From NCBI RefSeq assembly GCF_007954405.1, contig NZ_CP042344.1, forward strand, positions 620,001 through 684,000: a stretch of DNA of 64,000 nt, given 5' to 3'. Under the pieces are notes generated by a model. That model ran no database searches. It was not told the DNA's origin and worked only from the letters and a program-made list of their open reading frames with translations. Positions 44,740-55,333 of this stretch are shown here, piece after piece. This DNA is from Comamonas flocculans (GTDB lineage Bacteria > Pseudomonadota > Gammaproteobacteria > Burkholderiales > Burkholderiaceae_C). The position numbers and the translations under genes were made by a program. Each line of letters starts with the position of its first letter. Within the stretch, counting starts at the first letter, position 1.

Positions 44740-45852
44740 ATGGGCAAGCAACTGGTAGGTCTCGTCGGCTGGCGCGGCATGGTCGGCTCGGTGCTGATGC
44801 AGCGCATGCAGGCCGAAGGCGATTTCGAGCTGATCGAGCCGGTCTTCTTCTCCACTTCCAACGCCGGCGGCAAGGCGCCCGCCATGGCGCGCACGCACAC
44901 CACGCTGCAGGACGCGGGCGACGTCGCCGCGCTCGGCCGCTGCGACATCGTCATTTCCTGCCAGGGCGGCGACTACACCAAGGAAGTCTTCCCCAAGCTG
45001 CGCGCCGCCGGCTGGCAAGGACACTGGATCGATGCCGCCAGCGCGCTGCGCATGGAGTCCGACGCAGTCATCGTGCTCGACCCGGTGAACGAAGAGCTGA
45101 TCCGCCAGCGCCTGGCCGCGGGCGGCAGGAACTGGATAGGCGGCAACTGCACCAATTCCATCCTGCTCATGGGCATGGTCGGGCTGTTCAAGGCAGGTCT
45201 GGTCGAATGGGTCAGCTCCATGACCTACCAGGCGGCGTCGGGCGGCGGCGCCAACCACATGCGCGAGCTGCTCAAGGGCATGAGCGTGATCCACGCCGCG
45301 GTGGAAGACGACCTGGCCACGCCGGCCTCGGCCATCCTGGAGATCGACCGCAAGGTTGCGCAGACCATACGGGAAGACGTGCCGCGCGAGTTCTTCGGCT
45401 CGCCCCTGGCCGGCGGTCTGATTCCCTGGATCGACTCGCAACTGGACAACGGCCAGTCCAAGGAAGAATGGAAGGGCCAGGCAGAGGTCAACAAGATTCT
45501 GGGCACTGCCACGCCGATTCCGGTGGACGGCCTGTGCGTGCGCATCGGCGCAATGCGCTGCCATTCGCTGGCGCTCACGCTCAAGCTCAGGAAGGACCTG
45601 CCGTTGGCGGAAATCGAATCGCTGATCCAGGGCGGCAACCCCTGGGTGCGCTTCGTGCCCAACGAACGCGAGCGCAGCGTCCATGAACTCACGCCCGCTG
45701 CAGTCACGGGCGGCCTGGACATCGCGGTCGGGCGCGTGCGCAAGCTCAACCTCGGACCCGAGTACGTCTCGGCCTTCGTGGTCGGCGACCAGCTGCTCTG
45801 GGGCGCGGCCGAGCCGCTGCGGCGCATGCTGCGCATCCTGCTGGCCGCCTGA
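44740..45852 (+). CDS. asd: Aspartate-semialdehyde dehydrogenase
   Basis: 370 residues. NADP motif [18 protein letters not shown], active-site Cys in [12 protein letters not shown] near residue 135 and the acid/base His in [18 protein letters not shown] near residue 274. It makes aspartate 4-semialdehyde, the branch point for lysine/diaminopimelate, threonine, methionine and isoleucine. A GAAAGGGCAGAG ribosome site precedes the ATG. The upstream leader suggests attenuation by end products. It is followed by fimV, as in many gamma- and betaproteobacteria. Confidence 0.97.
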   Translation: MGKQLVGLVGWRGMVGSVLMQRMQAEGDFELIEPVFFSTSNAGGKAPAMARTHTTLQDAGDVAALGRCDIVISCQGGDYTKEVFPKLRAAGWQGHWIDAASALRMESDAVIVLDPVNEELIRQRLAAGGRNWIGGNCTNSILLMGMVGLFKAGLVEWVSSMTYQAASGGGANHMRELLKGMSVIHAAVEDDLATPASAILEIDRKVAQTIREDVPREFFGSPLAGGLIPWIDSQLDNGQSKEEWKGQAEVNKILGTATPIPVDGLCVRIGAMRCHSLALTLKLRKDLPLAEIESLIQGGNPWVRFVPNERERSVHELTPAAVTGGLDIAVGRVRKLNLGPEYVSAFVVGDQLLWGAAEPLRRMLRILLAA

Positions 45853-46099
45853 GCGCGCCGGCGCTCTCCGAACGACGGCGGTGCGCGGCCTGGAAGCGCC
45901 GCGCCCGCTTGTTGCCAGTTGCCAACAGGGGATGCGACAAAATGGCACAAAAGGTCTGAAAAAAAGCTGAACCGCATCCTCAGCTTGTCAGTGCAACACA
46001 TTGATGCTAAGGTGCTTTCAACCGTCATCAGGGGCTTTTGCGCTCCTGTTTTCAAAGCGCAAGGCAACCAACAGACACACAACGCAGACTGCCGCACCC

Positions 46100-48775
46100 A
46101 TGCATCGCTGGAACCTTTCCCTCCTGGCCACTGCGGCCGCCCTCTCCACGGGCCTGTACGTCTCCACCGCCAGCGCGCTGACCCTGGGCAAGGTCACGGT
46201 TCAGTCTGCCCTGGGTGAACCTCTGCGCGCCGAAGTCGCGCTGCCGCGCATCACGCCCGCCGAAGCCGAATCGCTGCGCGTGCGCATGGCCAGCCCCGAG
46301 GTCTTCCGCGCCCAGGGGCTGGAGTTTTCACCGGCGGTCAACGGCATCCGCCTCGAGCTCAAGCAGCAAGCCCGAGGCGGCATGGTGCTGCAGATGAGCA
46401 GCGACCGGGCGGTGAGCGACCCCTTCATCGACCTGGTGATCGATGCCGCCTGGAACGCCGGCCACATCGTGCGCAGCTATACCCTGCTGTTCGACCCGCC
46501 GGCCCTGCGCCGCCCGTCCGCGCCCGCGCCGCTGGCAGCCCAGACGGGCGAGGCCGGTGCAAGCGGCGCGCAGGCCACCGCCGTGCCCAGTCCGAGCGCG
46601 CCGCCCGCGCCCAGAGCCCAGACCGCAGCGCCGGCGCCCGCGCCCGCGCGCGCGCCCGCACCACCCAGCGAGAACGCGGCGCGCGAGGTCACGGTCCACG
46701 CCGGTGACACCGCCGGCGCCATCGCCAGCGCCCACCGGCCCGGCGGCGTATCGCTCGACCAGATGCTGCTGGCCATGCTGCGCGCGAACCCCGAGGCCTT
46801 CATCGACGGCAACGTCAACCGCCTGCGCGCGGGCGCGGTGCTGCAGCTGCCCGGCAAGGAAGCGGCCCAGGCCACCTCCGCCGCCCAGGCACGCAAGATC
46901 ATCGCGGCGCAGATCCACGACTTCAACGCCTTCCGCCAGCGCCTGGCAGGGGCCGCCCCCAGCGCCGGCGTGCAGTCGGCCACGCGCGCCGACAGGGGCA
47001 AGGTGCAGACCGAAGTGGCCGAAAGCAAACCGGAAGCGGCCCAGACCGACAAGCTGACCCTGAGCAAGGGCGAGGCCGCGGCCAAGGCGGCGGACGACGC
47101 CAAGACCGCCGAGAGCCGCCAGGCGCAGGAGACCTCGGCGCGTCTGGCCGAGCTCTCGCGCAACGTCGCCGAATTGCAGAAGATAGGCGACGGCGCCGAC
47201 GCGGCCCCCGCCGATTCCGCAGCCCCCGCCGAGCCCGCGGCCGCAGCACCGGCCGCAGACAGCACCTCCTCGGCCAGCGCTCCGCCGGCCGATGCCCCCG
47301 CCACGCCGGCGGCAGATTCGAACGCCGCCGCACCGACCGCCGACAGCGCCGCCGAGCTCACCGCGCCGCCGGCCCTGGCCGCCGCGGCCACCGAGCCGGT
47401 CGCCGCACCGGAGCCTGCACCCGCACCCGAAGCGGCCCAGCCTGCGGCTGCGCCCGCGCCGCCACCGGCGCCACCGGCGGCCGAGCCCAGCCTGCTCGAC
47501 GAACTCACCCAAGACCCGCTGAAGGCGGGCGGCGCCTTGGCGCTGCTGGTCTTGCTGCTGGGCTGGGCCGGCTACCGCTGGCAGCAGAGCCGGCGCAACC
47601 AGCATGGCCCCGAGACCACCTTCGCCGACGACGCCGACCACCCCGACTCCTTCTTTGCCGAAAGTGGCGGCCAGGAGGTGGACACCACCAGCAGCGATCT
47701 GAACACCGGCTCCACCTCGACCCTCTATTCTCCGAGCCAGCTCGATCAGATTGGCGACGTGGACCCGGTCGCCGAGGCCGACGTCTACCTCGCCTACGGC
47801 AAGGACCCCGAAGCCGAAGCCATCCTCAAGGAGGCTGCGCTGCTGCACCCGCAACAGGTGGCCATCCCGGCCAAGCTGGCCGAGATCTACGCCAAGCGCC
47901 AGGACCGCGTGGGCCTGGAAGCGGCCGCGCGCCAGGTACGTGAGCTCAGCCAGGGCCAGGGCCCCGAGTGGGAGCGCGTGCAGCGCCTGGGCGCGGAGCT
48001 CGACGGCGACAACCCGCTCTACCGCGCGCTGCCCGCTGCCGCCGGCGCCGCTGCGGCCGGCATCGCTGCCGCGCAGGCACCGGTCGCCAGCCCCCCGCAG
48101 ACCCGCGAACCGACGCCGGGCGGCATCGATGCGCCCGAGCTGAGTCCGCCGCCCGCCGCCCCGGTGGCGCCCGCGCCCGACTCGGTGCTGCCCGAAATCG
48201 GGCTGGATCTGGATCTGGACAGCGGCGCCTCCACGCCCGCGCCCCTGCAGGCCACGACCACGGCCGCGGCCGCGGCTGGCACAGCCTCGAGCTTCGCTGC
48301 CGCTGCCGAAGCGGCGCGTGCCCGCGACGAGGAGAGGGCTGCCGACACCGCTCCCCAGGCGCTGCCCACCGTGCCGGCCGCGCTGGCGCCAGCGCCCGCC
48401 CCTGCGGCGGACGATCTCGCGCACACGCTGGATTTCCCGGCCGACGACCTGGTGCTGGCCGATTCCGGCCCCATGCCGCTTTCCAAGCGCGAAGACGCAG
48501 GCACCGAGCCGGCCGCACTGGAATTCGACCTTGGCGACCTGTCGCTGGACCTGAGCCAGCCGGCCAGCCCGGCCATCGACGTCAGCGCCGCCGCCCCGGC
48601 CGCTCCCGCACAGCCGCTGCCCAGCGACCCCCTGGCCACCAAGCTCGCCCTGGCCGAGGAGTTCAAGGCCATAGGCGACAGTGAAGGCGCGCGCGCGCTG
48701 GTCGAGGAAGTCCTCGCCCAGGCCGACGGCGAGCTCAAGGCCAGGGCCGAGCGCATGCTCGGCGCGCTGGACTGA
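46100..48775 (+). CDS. fimV: FimV/HubP-type polar landmark protein
   Basis: 891 residues from ATG 46100; the ORF's upstream extension lacks a signal peptide. N-terminal signal LSTGLYVSTASALTLGKVTV, then the periplasmic FimV domain (ALGEPLRAEVALPRITPAEA). A LysM-like segment (REVTVHAGDTAGAIASAHR, near residues 194-212) is followed by a long Ala/Pro linker. A membrane segment ALALLVLLLGWAGYRW is near residue 478; a cytoplasmic region follows, ending in the FimV C-terminal helix pair DPLATKLALAEEFKAIGDSEG near residue 850. It binds peptidoglycan and organises polar proteins, notably type IV pili. Extreme Ala/Pro content explains the many long shadow ORFs. Confidence 0.92.
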   Translation: MHRWNLSLLATAAALSTGLYVSTASALTLGKVTVQSALGEPLRAEVALPRITPAEAESLRVRMASPEVFRAQGLEFSPAVNGIRLELKQQARGGMVLQMSSDRAVSDPFIDLVIDAAWNAGHIVRSYTLLFDPPALRRPSAPAPLAAQTGEAGASGAQATAVPSPSAPPAPRAQTAAPAPAPARAPAPPSENAAREVTVHAGDTAGAIASAHRPGGVSLDQMLLAMLRANPEAFIDGNVNRLRAGAVLQLPGKEAAQATSAAQARKIIAAQIHDFNAFRQRLAGAAPSAGVQSATRADRGKVQTEVAESKPEAAQTDKLTLSKGEAAAKAADDAKTAESRQAQETSARLAELSRNVAELQKIGDGADAAPADSAAPAEPAAAAPAADSTSSASAPPADAPATPAADSNAAAPTADSAAELTAPPALAAAATEPVAAPEPAPAPEAAQPAAAPAPPPAPPAAEPSLLDELTQDPLKAGGALALLVLLLGWAGYRWQQSRRNQHGPETTFADDADHPDSFFAESGGQEVDTTSSDLNTGSTSTLYSPSQLDQIGDVDPVAEADVYLAYGKDPEAEAILKEAALLHPQQVAIPAKLAEIYAKRQDRVGLEAAARQVRELSQGQGPEWERVQRLGAELDGDNPLYRALPAAAGAAAAGIAAAQAPVASPPQTREPTPGGIDAPELSPPPAAPVAPAPDSVLPEIGLDLDLDSGASTPAPLQATTTAAAAAGTASSFAAAAEAARARDEERAADTAPQALPTVPAALAPAPAPAADDLAHTLDFPADDLVLADSGPMPLSKREDAGTEPAALEFDLGDLSLDLSQPASPAIDVSAAAPAAPAQPLPSDPLATKLALAEEFKAIGDSEGARALVEEVLAQADGELKARAERMLGALD

Positions 48776-48844
48776 GCGCGGCGCGGCGCCGCAGCGGGCA
48801 GCGCACCGCGCGCGGCGCCAGTCGGGCACCGTGGGCCAGCAGGC

Positions 48845-49669
48845 ATGCGCATCGCTCTGGGCGTAAGTTACAACGGCCAAGCCTACCAGGGCTGGCAGAG
48901 CCAGCCTTCGGGGCGCACCGTGCAGGACCGCCTGGAGGCGGCACTCACCCGCTTCGCCACCGTGCCCATCGCCACGCTGTGCGCCGGGCGCACCGATGCC
49001 GGCGTGCATGCGCTGATGCAGGTGGTGCACTTCGACACCGGCATCGAGCGCCCCGAATTCGCCTGGGTGCGCGGCCCCAACAGCTTTCTGCCGCCCGACG
49101 TGGCCGTGCAATGGGCGCGGCGCGTGCCCGATGCCTTCCATGCGCGCGCCTGCGCCGTCGCGCGCCGCTATGCCTACGTGCTGCTGCAGTCGCCCGTGCG
49201 CCCGAGCGTGGAGGCGGGGCGCGTCGGCTGGGTATTCCAGCCGCTGGCGCTTGCGGCCATGCAGGAAGCCGCCGGCTACCTGATCGGCGAGCACGACTTC
49301 AGCTCGTTTCGCGCTGCGGGCTGCCAGGCCAGGAGCCCGGTCAAGCGCCTCATGCGCATCGACATCTCCCGGCGCGCCAGCCTGCAGCCGGCGGACACCG
49401 GCACCCAGGGCTGCCCCACGGGCTACTGGCGTTTCGAGTTCGAAGGCAGCGCCTTCCTGCACCACATGGTGCGCAACATCATGGGCTGCCTCATCACCAT
49501 AGGCCAGGGCGCGCGGCCCGCGCAGTGGATGCAGGAGGTGCTGCAGGCGCGCTCGCGCAGCATGGCGGCGCCGACCTTCATGGCCGAGGGTCTGTACTTC
49601 CTCGGCCCCGTGTACGAAGGCGTCTGGGGCCTGCCCGATCGCACGCCTGCGTATGATTGGCTGCCATGA
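48845..49669 (+). CDS. truA: tRNA pseudouridine synthase A
   Basis: 274 residues. Catalytic Asp in CAGRTDAGVHALMQV near residue 52, RRYAYVLLQSP, and FRAAGCQARSPVKRLMRI with the conserved Arg/Lys. It modifies U38-40 in the anticodon arm of many tRNAs. The stop overlaps trpF by 4 bp, implying coupling. The order fimV-truA-trpF matches other Pseudomonadota. Confidence 0.95.
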   Translation: MRIALGVSYNGQAYQGWQSQPSGRTVQDRLEAALTRFATVPIATLCAGRTDAGVHALMQVVHFDTGIERPEFAWVRGPNSFLPPDVAVQWARRVPDAFHARACAVARRYAYVLLQSPVRPSVEAGRVGWVFQPLALAAMQEAAGYLIGEHDFSSFRAAGCQARSPVKRLMRIDISRRASLQPADTGTQGCPTGYWRFEFEGSAFLHHMVRNIMGCLITIGQGARPAQWMQEVLQARSRSMAAPTFMAEGLYFLGPVYEGVWGLPDRTPAYDWLP

Positions 49670-50379
49670 GCGCCAGCCCGACGCATGCCAAGACGACGCG
49701 CACCCGCATCAAGATCTGCGGCCTGACCCGCGAAGCCGATGTGGACGCCGCCGTGGCCCTGGGGGTGGATGCGATCGGCTTCGTGCTCTACCGCGGCAGC
49801 CGGCGCTGCGTCTTGCCCCAGCGAGCCGCCGAGCTGGCTGCGCGGCTGCCGCCCTTCGTCACGCCGGTACTGCTCTTCGTCAATGCACCCGCTTCTGAAA
49901 CCATAGCTGCTTGCGCTCTCGTACCGGGCGCTACGGCCCAATTTCATGGTGATGAATCACCCGAAGACTGCTGGCACGCCAGCGATCGCGGGCGCATTGC
50001 CTACCTGCGCGCTGCGCGCATTCCGGAGGACGCCGGCGCGGGGCACTTCGACCTCGTAAAATACGCCCACGATCACTCCCGCGCCCGCGCCATCCTGCTG
50101 GATGCACAGACTCCAGGCTATGGCGGGGGCGGCAAGACATTCCCTTGGTCACTGCTGCCACCCAACGTCGATGCTCACCTCGTTTTGTCTGGTGGACTCA
50201 CACCTGCCAACGTGGGCGATGGCATCAGGGCGCTGCGGCAGCGTTGCAGGACGCTGGCCGTTGACGTGAGCTCCGGCGTGGAGCTTGAAGGCCCTGACGG
50301 CAAGCCCGTACACGGCCTCAAGGACGCCGGCAAGATGGCCCGCTTCGTCGCCGCCGTGCGTGCGGCAGACGCAGCCTGA
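49666..50379 (+). CDS. trpF: Phosphoribosylanthranilate isomerase
   Basis: 237 residues from the ATGA overlap with truA. TIM-barrel motifs RIKICGLTREADVDAAVALG, the QFHGDESPEDC phosphate loop, LLDAQTPGYGGGGKTFPW and LSGGLTPANV, with acid-base Cys in KICG and the Asp in LLDAQ. It isomerises PRA to CdRP in tryptophan synthesis. Residues around TIAACALVPGATAQFHG (80-96) are encoded by sequence that matches the dispersed repeat yet still contains the conserved QFHG, so the gene appears functional. Confidence 0.95.
   Translation: MSASPTHAKTTRTRIKICGLTREADVDAAVALGVDAIGFVLYRGSRRCVLPQRAAELAARLPPFVTPVLLFVNAPASETIAACALVPGATAQFHGDESPEDCWHASDRGRIAYLRAARIPEDAGAGHFDLVKYAHDHSRARAILLDAQTPGYGGGGKTFPWSLLPPNVDAHLVLSGGLTPANVGDGIRALRQRCRTLAVDVSSGVELEGPDGKPVHGLKDAGKMARFVAAVRAADAA
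49903..49946 (+). repeat. Dispersed repeat, copy H (inside trpF)
   Basis: ATAGCTGCTTGCGCT at 49903, then GGGCGCTACGGCC and AATTTCA by 49946, in sense orientation within the trpF frame. The first 15 bases equal those of copy E but for one base. Confidence 0.65.
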
Positions 50380-50394
50380 CTCCCCAAGAATCAA

Positions 50395-51648
50395 ATGTTG
50401 CAATACGACCAACCCGATACCCGTGGCCACTTCGGCCCCTATGGCGGCAGTTTCGTCAGCGAGACCCTGACGCACGCCATCGACGAGCTGCGCGCCGCCT
50501 ACGCGCGCTATCAGAACGACCCCGACTTCATCGCGGAATTCCGCAGCGAACTCGCGCACTACGTCGGGCGCCCCTCGCCGGTCTACCATGCGGCGCGCAT
50601 GAGCCGCGAGCTCGGCGGTGCGCAGATCTACCTCAAGCGCGAAGACCTCAACCACACCGGAGCGCACAAGATCAACAACGTGATCGGCCAGGCGATGCTC
50701 GCGCGGCGCATGGGCAAGCCGCGCATCATCGCCGAGACCGGGGCCGGCCAACACGGCGTGGCCACGGCCACCATCTGCGCGCGCTACGGCCTGGAGTGCG
50801 TGGTCTACATGGGCGCGGAAGACGTCAAGCGCCAGAGTCCCAACGTCTATCGCATGCAGCTCCTGGGCGCGCGCGTGGTGCCGGTGGAAAGCGGCAGCCG
50901 CACGCTCAAGGACGCGCTCAACGAGGCCATGCGCGACTGGGTGGCCAACGTGGACAACACCTTCTACATCATCGGCACCGTGGCCGGCCCCCACCCCTAT
51001 CCGATGATGGTGCGCGACTTTCAGAGCGTGATCGGCACCGAGTGCCTCACGCAGATGCCCGAGCTGCTGGGCCCGGGGCGCCAGCCCGATGCCGTCGTCG
51101 CCTGCGTCGGCGGAGGCAGCAATGCCATGGGCATCTTCTACCCTTACATCGCGCACGAGGCGGTGCAGCTGATCGGCGTCGAGGCCGCGGGCCAGGGGCT
51201 GGATTCGGGCAAGCACTCCGCGAGCCTGGAGCGCGGCAGCCCCGGCGTGCTGCACGGCAACCGCACCTACATCCTGCAGGACGAGAACGGCCAGATCACC
51301 GAGACGCACTCGATCAGCGCGGGGCTCGATTACCCCGGCGTCGGCCCCGAGCATGCCTGGCTGCAGGACACCGGCCGCGCGCGCTATGTGGGCATCACCG
51401 ACGATGAGGCGCTGGCGGCCTTTCACCATCTGTGCCGCACCGAAGGCATCATCCCGGCGCTGGAGTCGAGCCACGCGGTGGCCTACGCGATGCAGCTGGC
51501 CCCGACCATGGCGCCCGGGCAGGCCATCCTCGTGAACCTTTCGGGCCGCGGCGACAAGGACATAGGCACGGTGGCCGACCTGGCCGGCGGCGAATACTTC
51601 GACCGCCCGAGCCAGCAGGGCGCCACCGTCAAGGGGGCCCGCGCATGA
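50395..51648 (+). CDS. trpB: Tryptophan synthase beta subunit
   Basis: 417 residues. PLP lysine in [17 protein letters not shown] (the second Lys, near residue 87), [11 protein letters not shown], and the phosphate cup [13 protein letters not shown] near residue 235. It condenses indole with serine to tryptophan. It ends in an ATGA overlap with trpA. No strong Shine-Dalgarno is visible (CCAAGAATCAA precedes the ATG). Confidence 0.98.
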   Translation: MLQYDQPDTRGHFGPYGGSFVSETLTHAIDELRAAYARYQNDPDFIAEFRSELAHYVGRPSPVYHAARMSRELGGAQIYLKREDLNHTGAHKINNVIGQAMLARRMGKPRIIAETGAGQHGVATATICARYGLECVVYMGAEDVKRQSPNVYRMQLLGARVVPVESGSRTLKDALNEAMRDWVANVDNTFYIIGTVAGPHPYPMMVRDFQSVIGTECLTQMPELLGPGRQPDAVVACVGGGSNAMGIFYPYIAHEAVQLIGVEAAGQGLDSGKHSASLERGSPGVLHGNRTYILQDENGQITETHSISAGLDYPGVGPEHAWLQDTGRARYVGITDDEALAAFHHLCRTEGIIPALESSHAVAYAMQLAPTMAPGQAILVNLSGRGDKDIGTVADLAGGEYFDRPSQQGATVKGARA

Positions 51649-52454
51649 GCCGCATTGCCGACACCTTCGAGGCCCTGCAGGCCAGGGGCCGCAAGGCGCT
51701 GATTCCGTATGTCACGGCCGGCTTTCCGTTTGCCGACATCACGCCCGCGCTGATGCACGGCATGGTCGAGGCGGGCGCCGACGTGATCGAGCTGGGCGTA
51801 CCGTTTTCCGACCCGATGGCCGACGGCCCGGTGATCCAGAAAGCCGGGGAAAAGGCCTTGCAGCTCGGCATAGGCCTGGCCGAGGTGCTGGAGATGGTGC
51901 GGGTCTTTCGCCAGCGCAACAGCGCGACGCCGGTGGTGCTCATGGGCTACGCCAACCCGGTCGAGCGCTACGAGCAGCAGCGCGGCCCGGGCAGCTTTGC
52001 GCGCGACTGCGCCGCCTGCGGCGTGGACGGCGTGCTCGTCGTCGATTACCCGCCCGAGGAATGCGAGCAGTTCGGCGCCGAGCTGCGCGGCAGCGGCATT
52101 GACCTGATCTTCCTGCTCGCGCCCACCTCCACAACCGAGCGCATGCAGCAGGTGGCGCGCGTGGCGCGCGGCTATGTGTACTACGTCTCGCTCAAGGGGG
52201 TGACCGGCTCGGGCGCGCTCAAGACCGAGGAGGTGGCGGCCATGCTGCCGCGCATCCGCGAGCACGTGAAGATTCCGGTGGGCGTGGGCTTTGGCATACG
52301 CGACGCGCAAACCGCCCGGGCCATCGCCAGCACGGCCGACGCGGTGGTCATGGGCAGCCGCATCATCGAGCTGATCGAAGACCAGCCGCACGAGCGCGTC
52401 GTCGGGGTCACCATCGACTTCCTGCGCCAGATCCGCAAGGCACTGGACGCCTGA
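51645..52454 (+). CDS. trpA: Tryptophan synthase alpha subunit
   Basis: 269 residues. Catalytic Glu in [21 protein letters not shown] near residue 50 and Asp in [12 protein letters not shown] near residue 61; phosphate-binding GVTGSGAL and GVGFGIRDA. It splits indole-3-glycerol phosphate and hands indole to TrpB through the tunnel. It is coupled to trpB by the ATGA overlap and followed by accD after 40 bp. Confidence 0.97.
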   Translation: MSRIADTFEALQARGRKALIPYVTAGFPFADITPALMHGMVEAGADVIELGVPFSDPMADGPVIQKAGEKALQLGIGLAEVLEMVRVFRQRNSATPVVLMGYANPVERYEQQRGPGSFARDCAACGVDGVLVVDYPPEECEQFGAELRGSGIDLIFLLAPTSTTERMQQVARVARGYVYYVSLKGVTGSGALKTEEVAAMLPRIREHVKIPVGVGFGIRDAQTARAIASTADAVVMGSRIIELIEDQPHERVVGVTIDFLRQIRKALDA

Positions 52455-52494
52455 ATACCTGGGCCGCCCGCGGCCCACACCGAAGGAAACCACC

Positions 52495-53367
52495 ATGTCC
52501 TGGCTTGAAAAACTCCTGCCTTCCAAGATCCAGCCCACCGACCCGGCCGAACGCCGGCAGATGCCCGAGGGGCTGTGGATCAAGTGCCCGAGCTGCGACA
52601 CCGTGCTCTACAAGACCGACCTGGAGCACAACCAGAACGTCTGCCCCAACTGCGGCCACCACCACCGCATCGGCGCGCGCGCACGGCTCGACGCCTTCCT
52701 CGACGCCGAAGGGCGCTACGAGATCGGCCAGGAAGTCATACCGGTGGACGCGCTCAAGTTCAAGGACAGCCGCAAGTACCCCGAGCGCCTGAAAGAGGCG
52801 CTGGAGAACACCGGCGAGACCGACGCGCTCGTGGTCATGGGCGGCGCGGTCAAGAGCATCAGCATCGTCGCCGCGGCCTTCGAATTCGACTTCATGGGCG
52901 GCTCCATGGGCTCGGTCGTCGGAGAACGCTTTGCCCGCGGGGTGGAAAACGCCATCGAGCAGAAAGTGCCCTTCATCTGCTTTACCGCCACGGGCGGCGC
53001 GCGCATGCAGGAGGGCCTGCTGTCGCTGATGCAGATGGCCAAGACCAATGCCGCGCTCACCCGCCTGGCCAAGAAGGGCCTGCCCTACATCAGCGTACTG
53101 ACGGACCCGACCATGGGCGGCGTCTCGGCCGGCTTTGCCTTCATGGGCGACATCGTGATCGCCGAACCCGGCGCGCTGATCGGTTTTGCCGGGCCGCGCG
53201 TGATCGAATCGACCGTGCGCGTCACCCTGCCCGAAGGCTTTCAGCGCGCCGAATTCCTGCAGAGCAAGGGCGCGGTGGACATGATCGTCGACCGCCGGCA
53301 GCTGCCGGGCACCGTCGCCCGGCTGCTGGCGACGCTGCAGCGCCTGCCCGTGGACGCCATCGCCTGA
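52495..53367 (+). CDS. accD: Acetyl-CoA carboxylase carboxyltransferase subunit beta
   Basis: 290 residues. N-terminal Cys4 zinc ribbon ([20 protein letters not shown] then PNC, about residues 27-49). The crotonase-like carboxyltransferase core has [39 protein letters not shown] and [12 protein letters not shown]. With AccA it transfers carboxyl from biotin to acetyl-CoA for fatty-acid synthesis. It is the last gene of the truA-accD run and is followed by a dispersed repeat. Confidence 0.97.
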   Translation: MSWLEKLLPSKIQPTDPAERRQMPEGLWIKCPSCDTVLYKTDLEHNQNVCPNCGHHHRIGARARLDAFLDAEGRYEIGQEVIPVDALKFKDSRKYPERLKEALENTGETDALVVMGGAVKSISIVAAAFEFDFMGGSMGSVVGERFARGVENAIEQKVPFICFTATGGARMQEGLLSLMQMAKTNAALTRLAKKGLPYISVLTDPTMGGVSAGFAFMGDIVIAEPGALIGFAGPRVIESTVRVTLPEGFQRAEFLQSKGAVDMIVDRRQLPGTVARLLATLQRLPVDAIA

Positions 53368-53378
53368 CCTCGAAAACA

Positions 53379-53422
53379 ATAGCTGCCAGCGCTTGGCTGG
53401 CGGGCGTTAGAGCCGTATTTCA
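53379..53422 (+). repeat. Dispersed ~45-bp repeat, copy I (between convergent genes)
   Basis: ATAGCTGCCAGCGCTTGGCTGG, then GGGCGTTAGAGCCGTATTTCA. It ends against the yggT stop codon (53423-53425) and fills nearly the whole gap to accD. Confidence 0.82.
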
Positions 53423-53965
53423 TTACAAAAATGAAGCGGCCTGCAGATTCCCCAGAACGATCAGGAGCACCTGCAGAATCAGCAACGCCACCAGCGGCGA
53501 GAAATCCAGACCCTGGGGCTGGGGCAGCACGCGCCGCAGCGGCGCGAGCAAGGGCTCCGCGAGGCGCGCGACCATGCCGGCAATCGGCGAATGGTTGGGC
53601 ACCCAGCTCAGCACCGCATGCAGGATGATGAGGCCGATCAGTCCGAGGATGGCCACGCGCACCGTGCTGAACAGCACCAGAAACACCAGGCCGCCCAGGC
53701 CCGCGCCCAGCCAGAGCATCAGCACCAGGTATTCCACCGCCTGCGCCAGTACTGCCGCCAGCAGGCTGGCAAGGTCCCAGCGACCGCGCGGCGCCAGCAG
53801 CCGACGCAGAGGCAGCACCAGCCAGTCGCTGAGCGCCAGCACCGCCTGCCCGACCGGGTTGCCAAACGGCAGCTGCAGACGCTGCATGTACACGCGCAGC
53901 AGACAGGCGCCGGCGACCACGCTGGCGGCAACGTCCAGCAGGAAAGAAATGATCTGGTAGAGCAT
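53423..53965 (-). CDS. YggT family membrane protein
   Basis: 180 residues from ATG 53965. Two YggT units, each a helix pair: LYQIISFLLDVAASVVAGACLLRVYMQ with GNPVGQAVLALSDWLVLPLRRLL, then ILGLIGLIILHAVLSWVPNHSP with LAEPLLAPLRRVLPQ. YggT proteins are linked by family context to cell-division and ion-related functions, but none is established. The charge pattern RR after each helix favours a cytoplasmic face. Confidence 0.88.
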   Translation of the reverse strand: MLYQIISFLLDVAASVVAGACLLRVYMQRLQLPFGNPVGQAVLALSDWLVLPLRRLLAPRGRWDLASLLAAVLAQAVEYLVLMLWLGAGLGGLVFLVLFSTVRVAILGLIGLIILHAVLSWVPNHSPIAGMVARLAEPLLAPLRRVLPQPQGLDFSPLVALLILQVLLIVLGNLQAASFL

Positions 53966-54193
53966 GGGGCGGTGCAGCGGGGGGCGGTGCAAGGGGCACA
54001 CCATCATGCCACGGGGCGCCCGGGTCGCGCTGGCGACTGCGCCGGCGGCTGCGGACCCGCGCCGCGGCAGAGAAAGGCCCCGCGCCGCAGGTTAACCCTC
54101 TTGCCAAAGCCCGGCCAGCGATTAATCTTGTCCGACTTGCCGGCCCACAAGGGTGCCCGGCACCCTCAATTCAACCTGTCCGAGAAGGTTTAC

Positions 54194-55306
54194 ATGAAGC
54201 TTCGCACGCGCATATGCACGGCGTTGTCGGCCCTCGCCGCAACCGCCCTTACGCTCACGGCCCATGCACAGATCAGGATCGGCCTGATGATTCCGGCAAG
54301 CGGGCCGCTGACGCAATACGCAACCATGGTCAAGGACGGCGTGAACACGGCCGTCGAAGGCGTCAACGCAAGTGGCGGCATCAACGGCCAGCAGGTGCAA
54401 ACGGTGGTGTTCGACGATGCCTGCGACCCCAAGAAGGCACCCGCCACCGCCAACCAGCTGCTGGACAACAAGATCCGCTACGTCGTGGGGCCGGTGTGCT
54501 CCGGAGCCGCGATCGCGGCCGCACCGATCTACAACAGCCAGCACGTGGTCGTGGTCACGCCCTCGGCGACCTCCCCCTCGCTCACCGACGGCACCGACTA
54601 CCACTACATCTTTCGCACCATAGGCCCCGACAACGAGCAAGGCGCGGTCGCCGCCCAGTTCATCGTCGAAAAGATCAAGCCGCGCAGGGTTGCGATCCTG
54701 CACGACAAGCAGGCTTACGGCCGTGGCATTGCCAATACCGCACGCAAGATCCTCGGTCGCGAGGGAGTGGAAGTGGTGATGTACGAAGGCATCACGGCCG
54801 GACAGAAGGACTACGCCAGCGTTGTCGAGCGGCTCAAGGCGGCGGCCGTCGATTTCGTCTATTTCGGCGGCTACCACAGCGAAATGGGTGTGCTGCTGCG
54901 CGACGCACGGGCGCAGGGGCTGGGCGCCCGCATGATGGGCCCGGAAGGCGTGGCCAACGAGGAAATCAACACGATAGGCGGGGACGCGGTCGAGGGCATG
55001 CTGGTCACGCTGCCGGCCGACTTTTCCGCCGTGGCGCGCAACGCGCCCATCGTCAAGGCATTCAAGGACAAGAAGCGCGACCCCTCGGGGGCCTTCCAGC
55101 TCACCTCCTACGCCGCCGCGCAGGTCATCATGGACAGCATCAAGGCCGTGGGCGACGACCCCAGACTCGTGGCCGAGCACATGCACAAGACCACCTTCCA
55201 GACCCCGCTGGGCCCGACCAGCTGGAAGCCCAACGGCGACCTGAAATCCTTCGAGTTCCAGGTCTTCGAATGGCACAAGGACGGCAGCAAGACGCTGGTC
55301 AAGTAA
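54194..55306 (+). CDS. livK: Branched-chain amino acid ABC transporter substrate-binding protein (first copy)
   Basis: 370 residues from ATG 54194. Signal peptide ends LTAHAQ, then IRIGLMIPASGPLTQYATMVKDG, the first lobe of LivJ/LivK-type type I periplasmic binding proteins; cysteines in DDACDPKK and GPVCSGAA form the conserved disulfide. Same length as the copy at 57792 and highly similar throughout (shared AFKDKKRDxSGAFQLTSYA). It stands alone, without permease genes, so it probably serves the LivHMGF transporter encoded 4 kb downstream. Confidence 0.93.
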   Translation: MKLRTRICTALSALAATALTLTAHAQIRIGLMIPASGPLTQYATMVKDGVNTAVEGVNASGGINGQQVQTVVFDDACDPKKAPATANQLLDNKIRYVVGPVCSGAAIAAAPIYNSQHVVVVTPSATSPSLTDGTDYHYIFRTIGPDNEQGAVAAQFIVEKIKPRRVAILHDKQAYGRGIANTARKILGREGVEVVMYEGITAGQKDYASVVERLKAAAVDFVYFGGYHSEMGVLLRDARAQGLGARMMGPEGVANEEINTIGGDAVEGMLVTLPADFSAVARNAPIVKAFKDKKRDPSGAFQLTSYAAAQVIMDSIKAVGDDPRLVAEHMHKTTFQTPLGPTSWKPNGDLKSFEFQVFEWHKDGSKTLVK

Positions 55307-55317
55307 AGCAGCGCACT

Positions 55318-55333
55318 CCCCGGCACGCCGGGG
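55318..55333 (+). terminator. Hairpin after first livK
   Basis: CCCCGGC-AC-GCCGGGG, extended by GCAG/CTGC, then GGGATTTT. It is probably the terminator of the monocistronic livK copy. Confidence 0.5.

Noticed and set aside
46328..49465. Long open frame antisense to fimV and truA
   Set aside because: Explained by the extreme Ala/Pro/Gly codon bias of fimV; no family motif.
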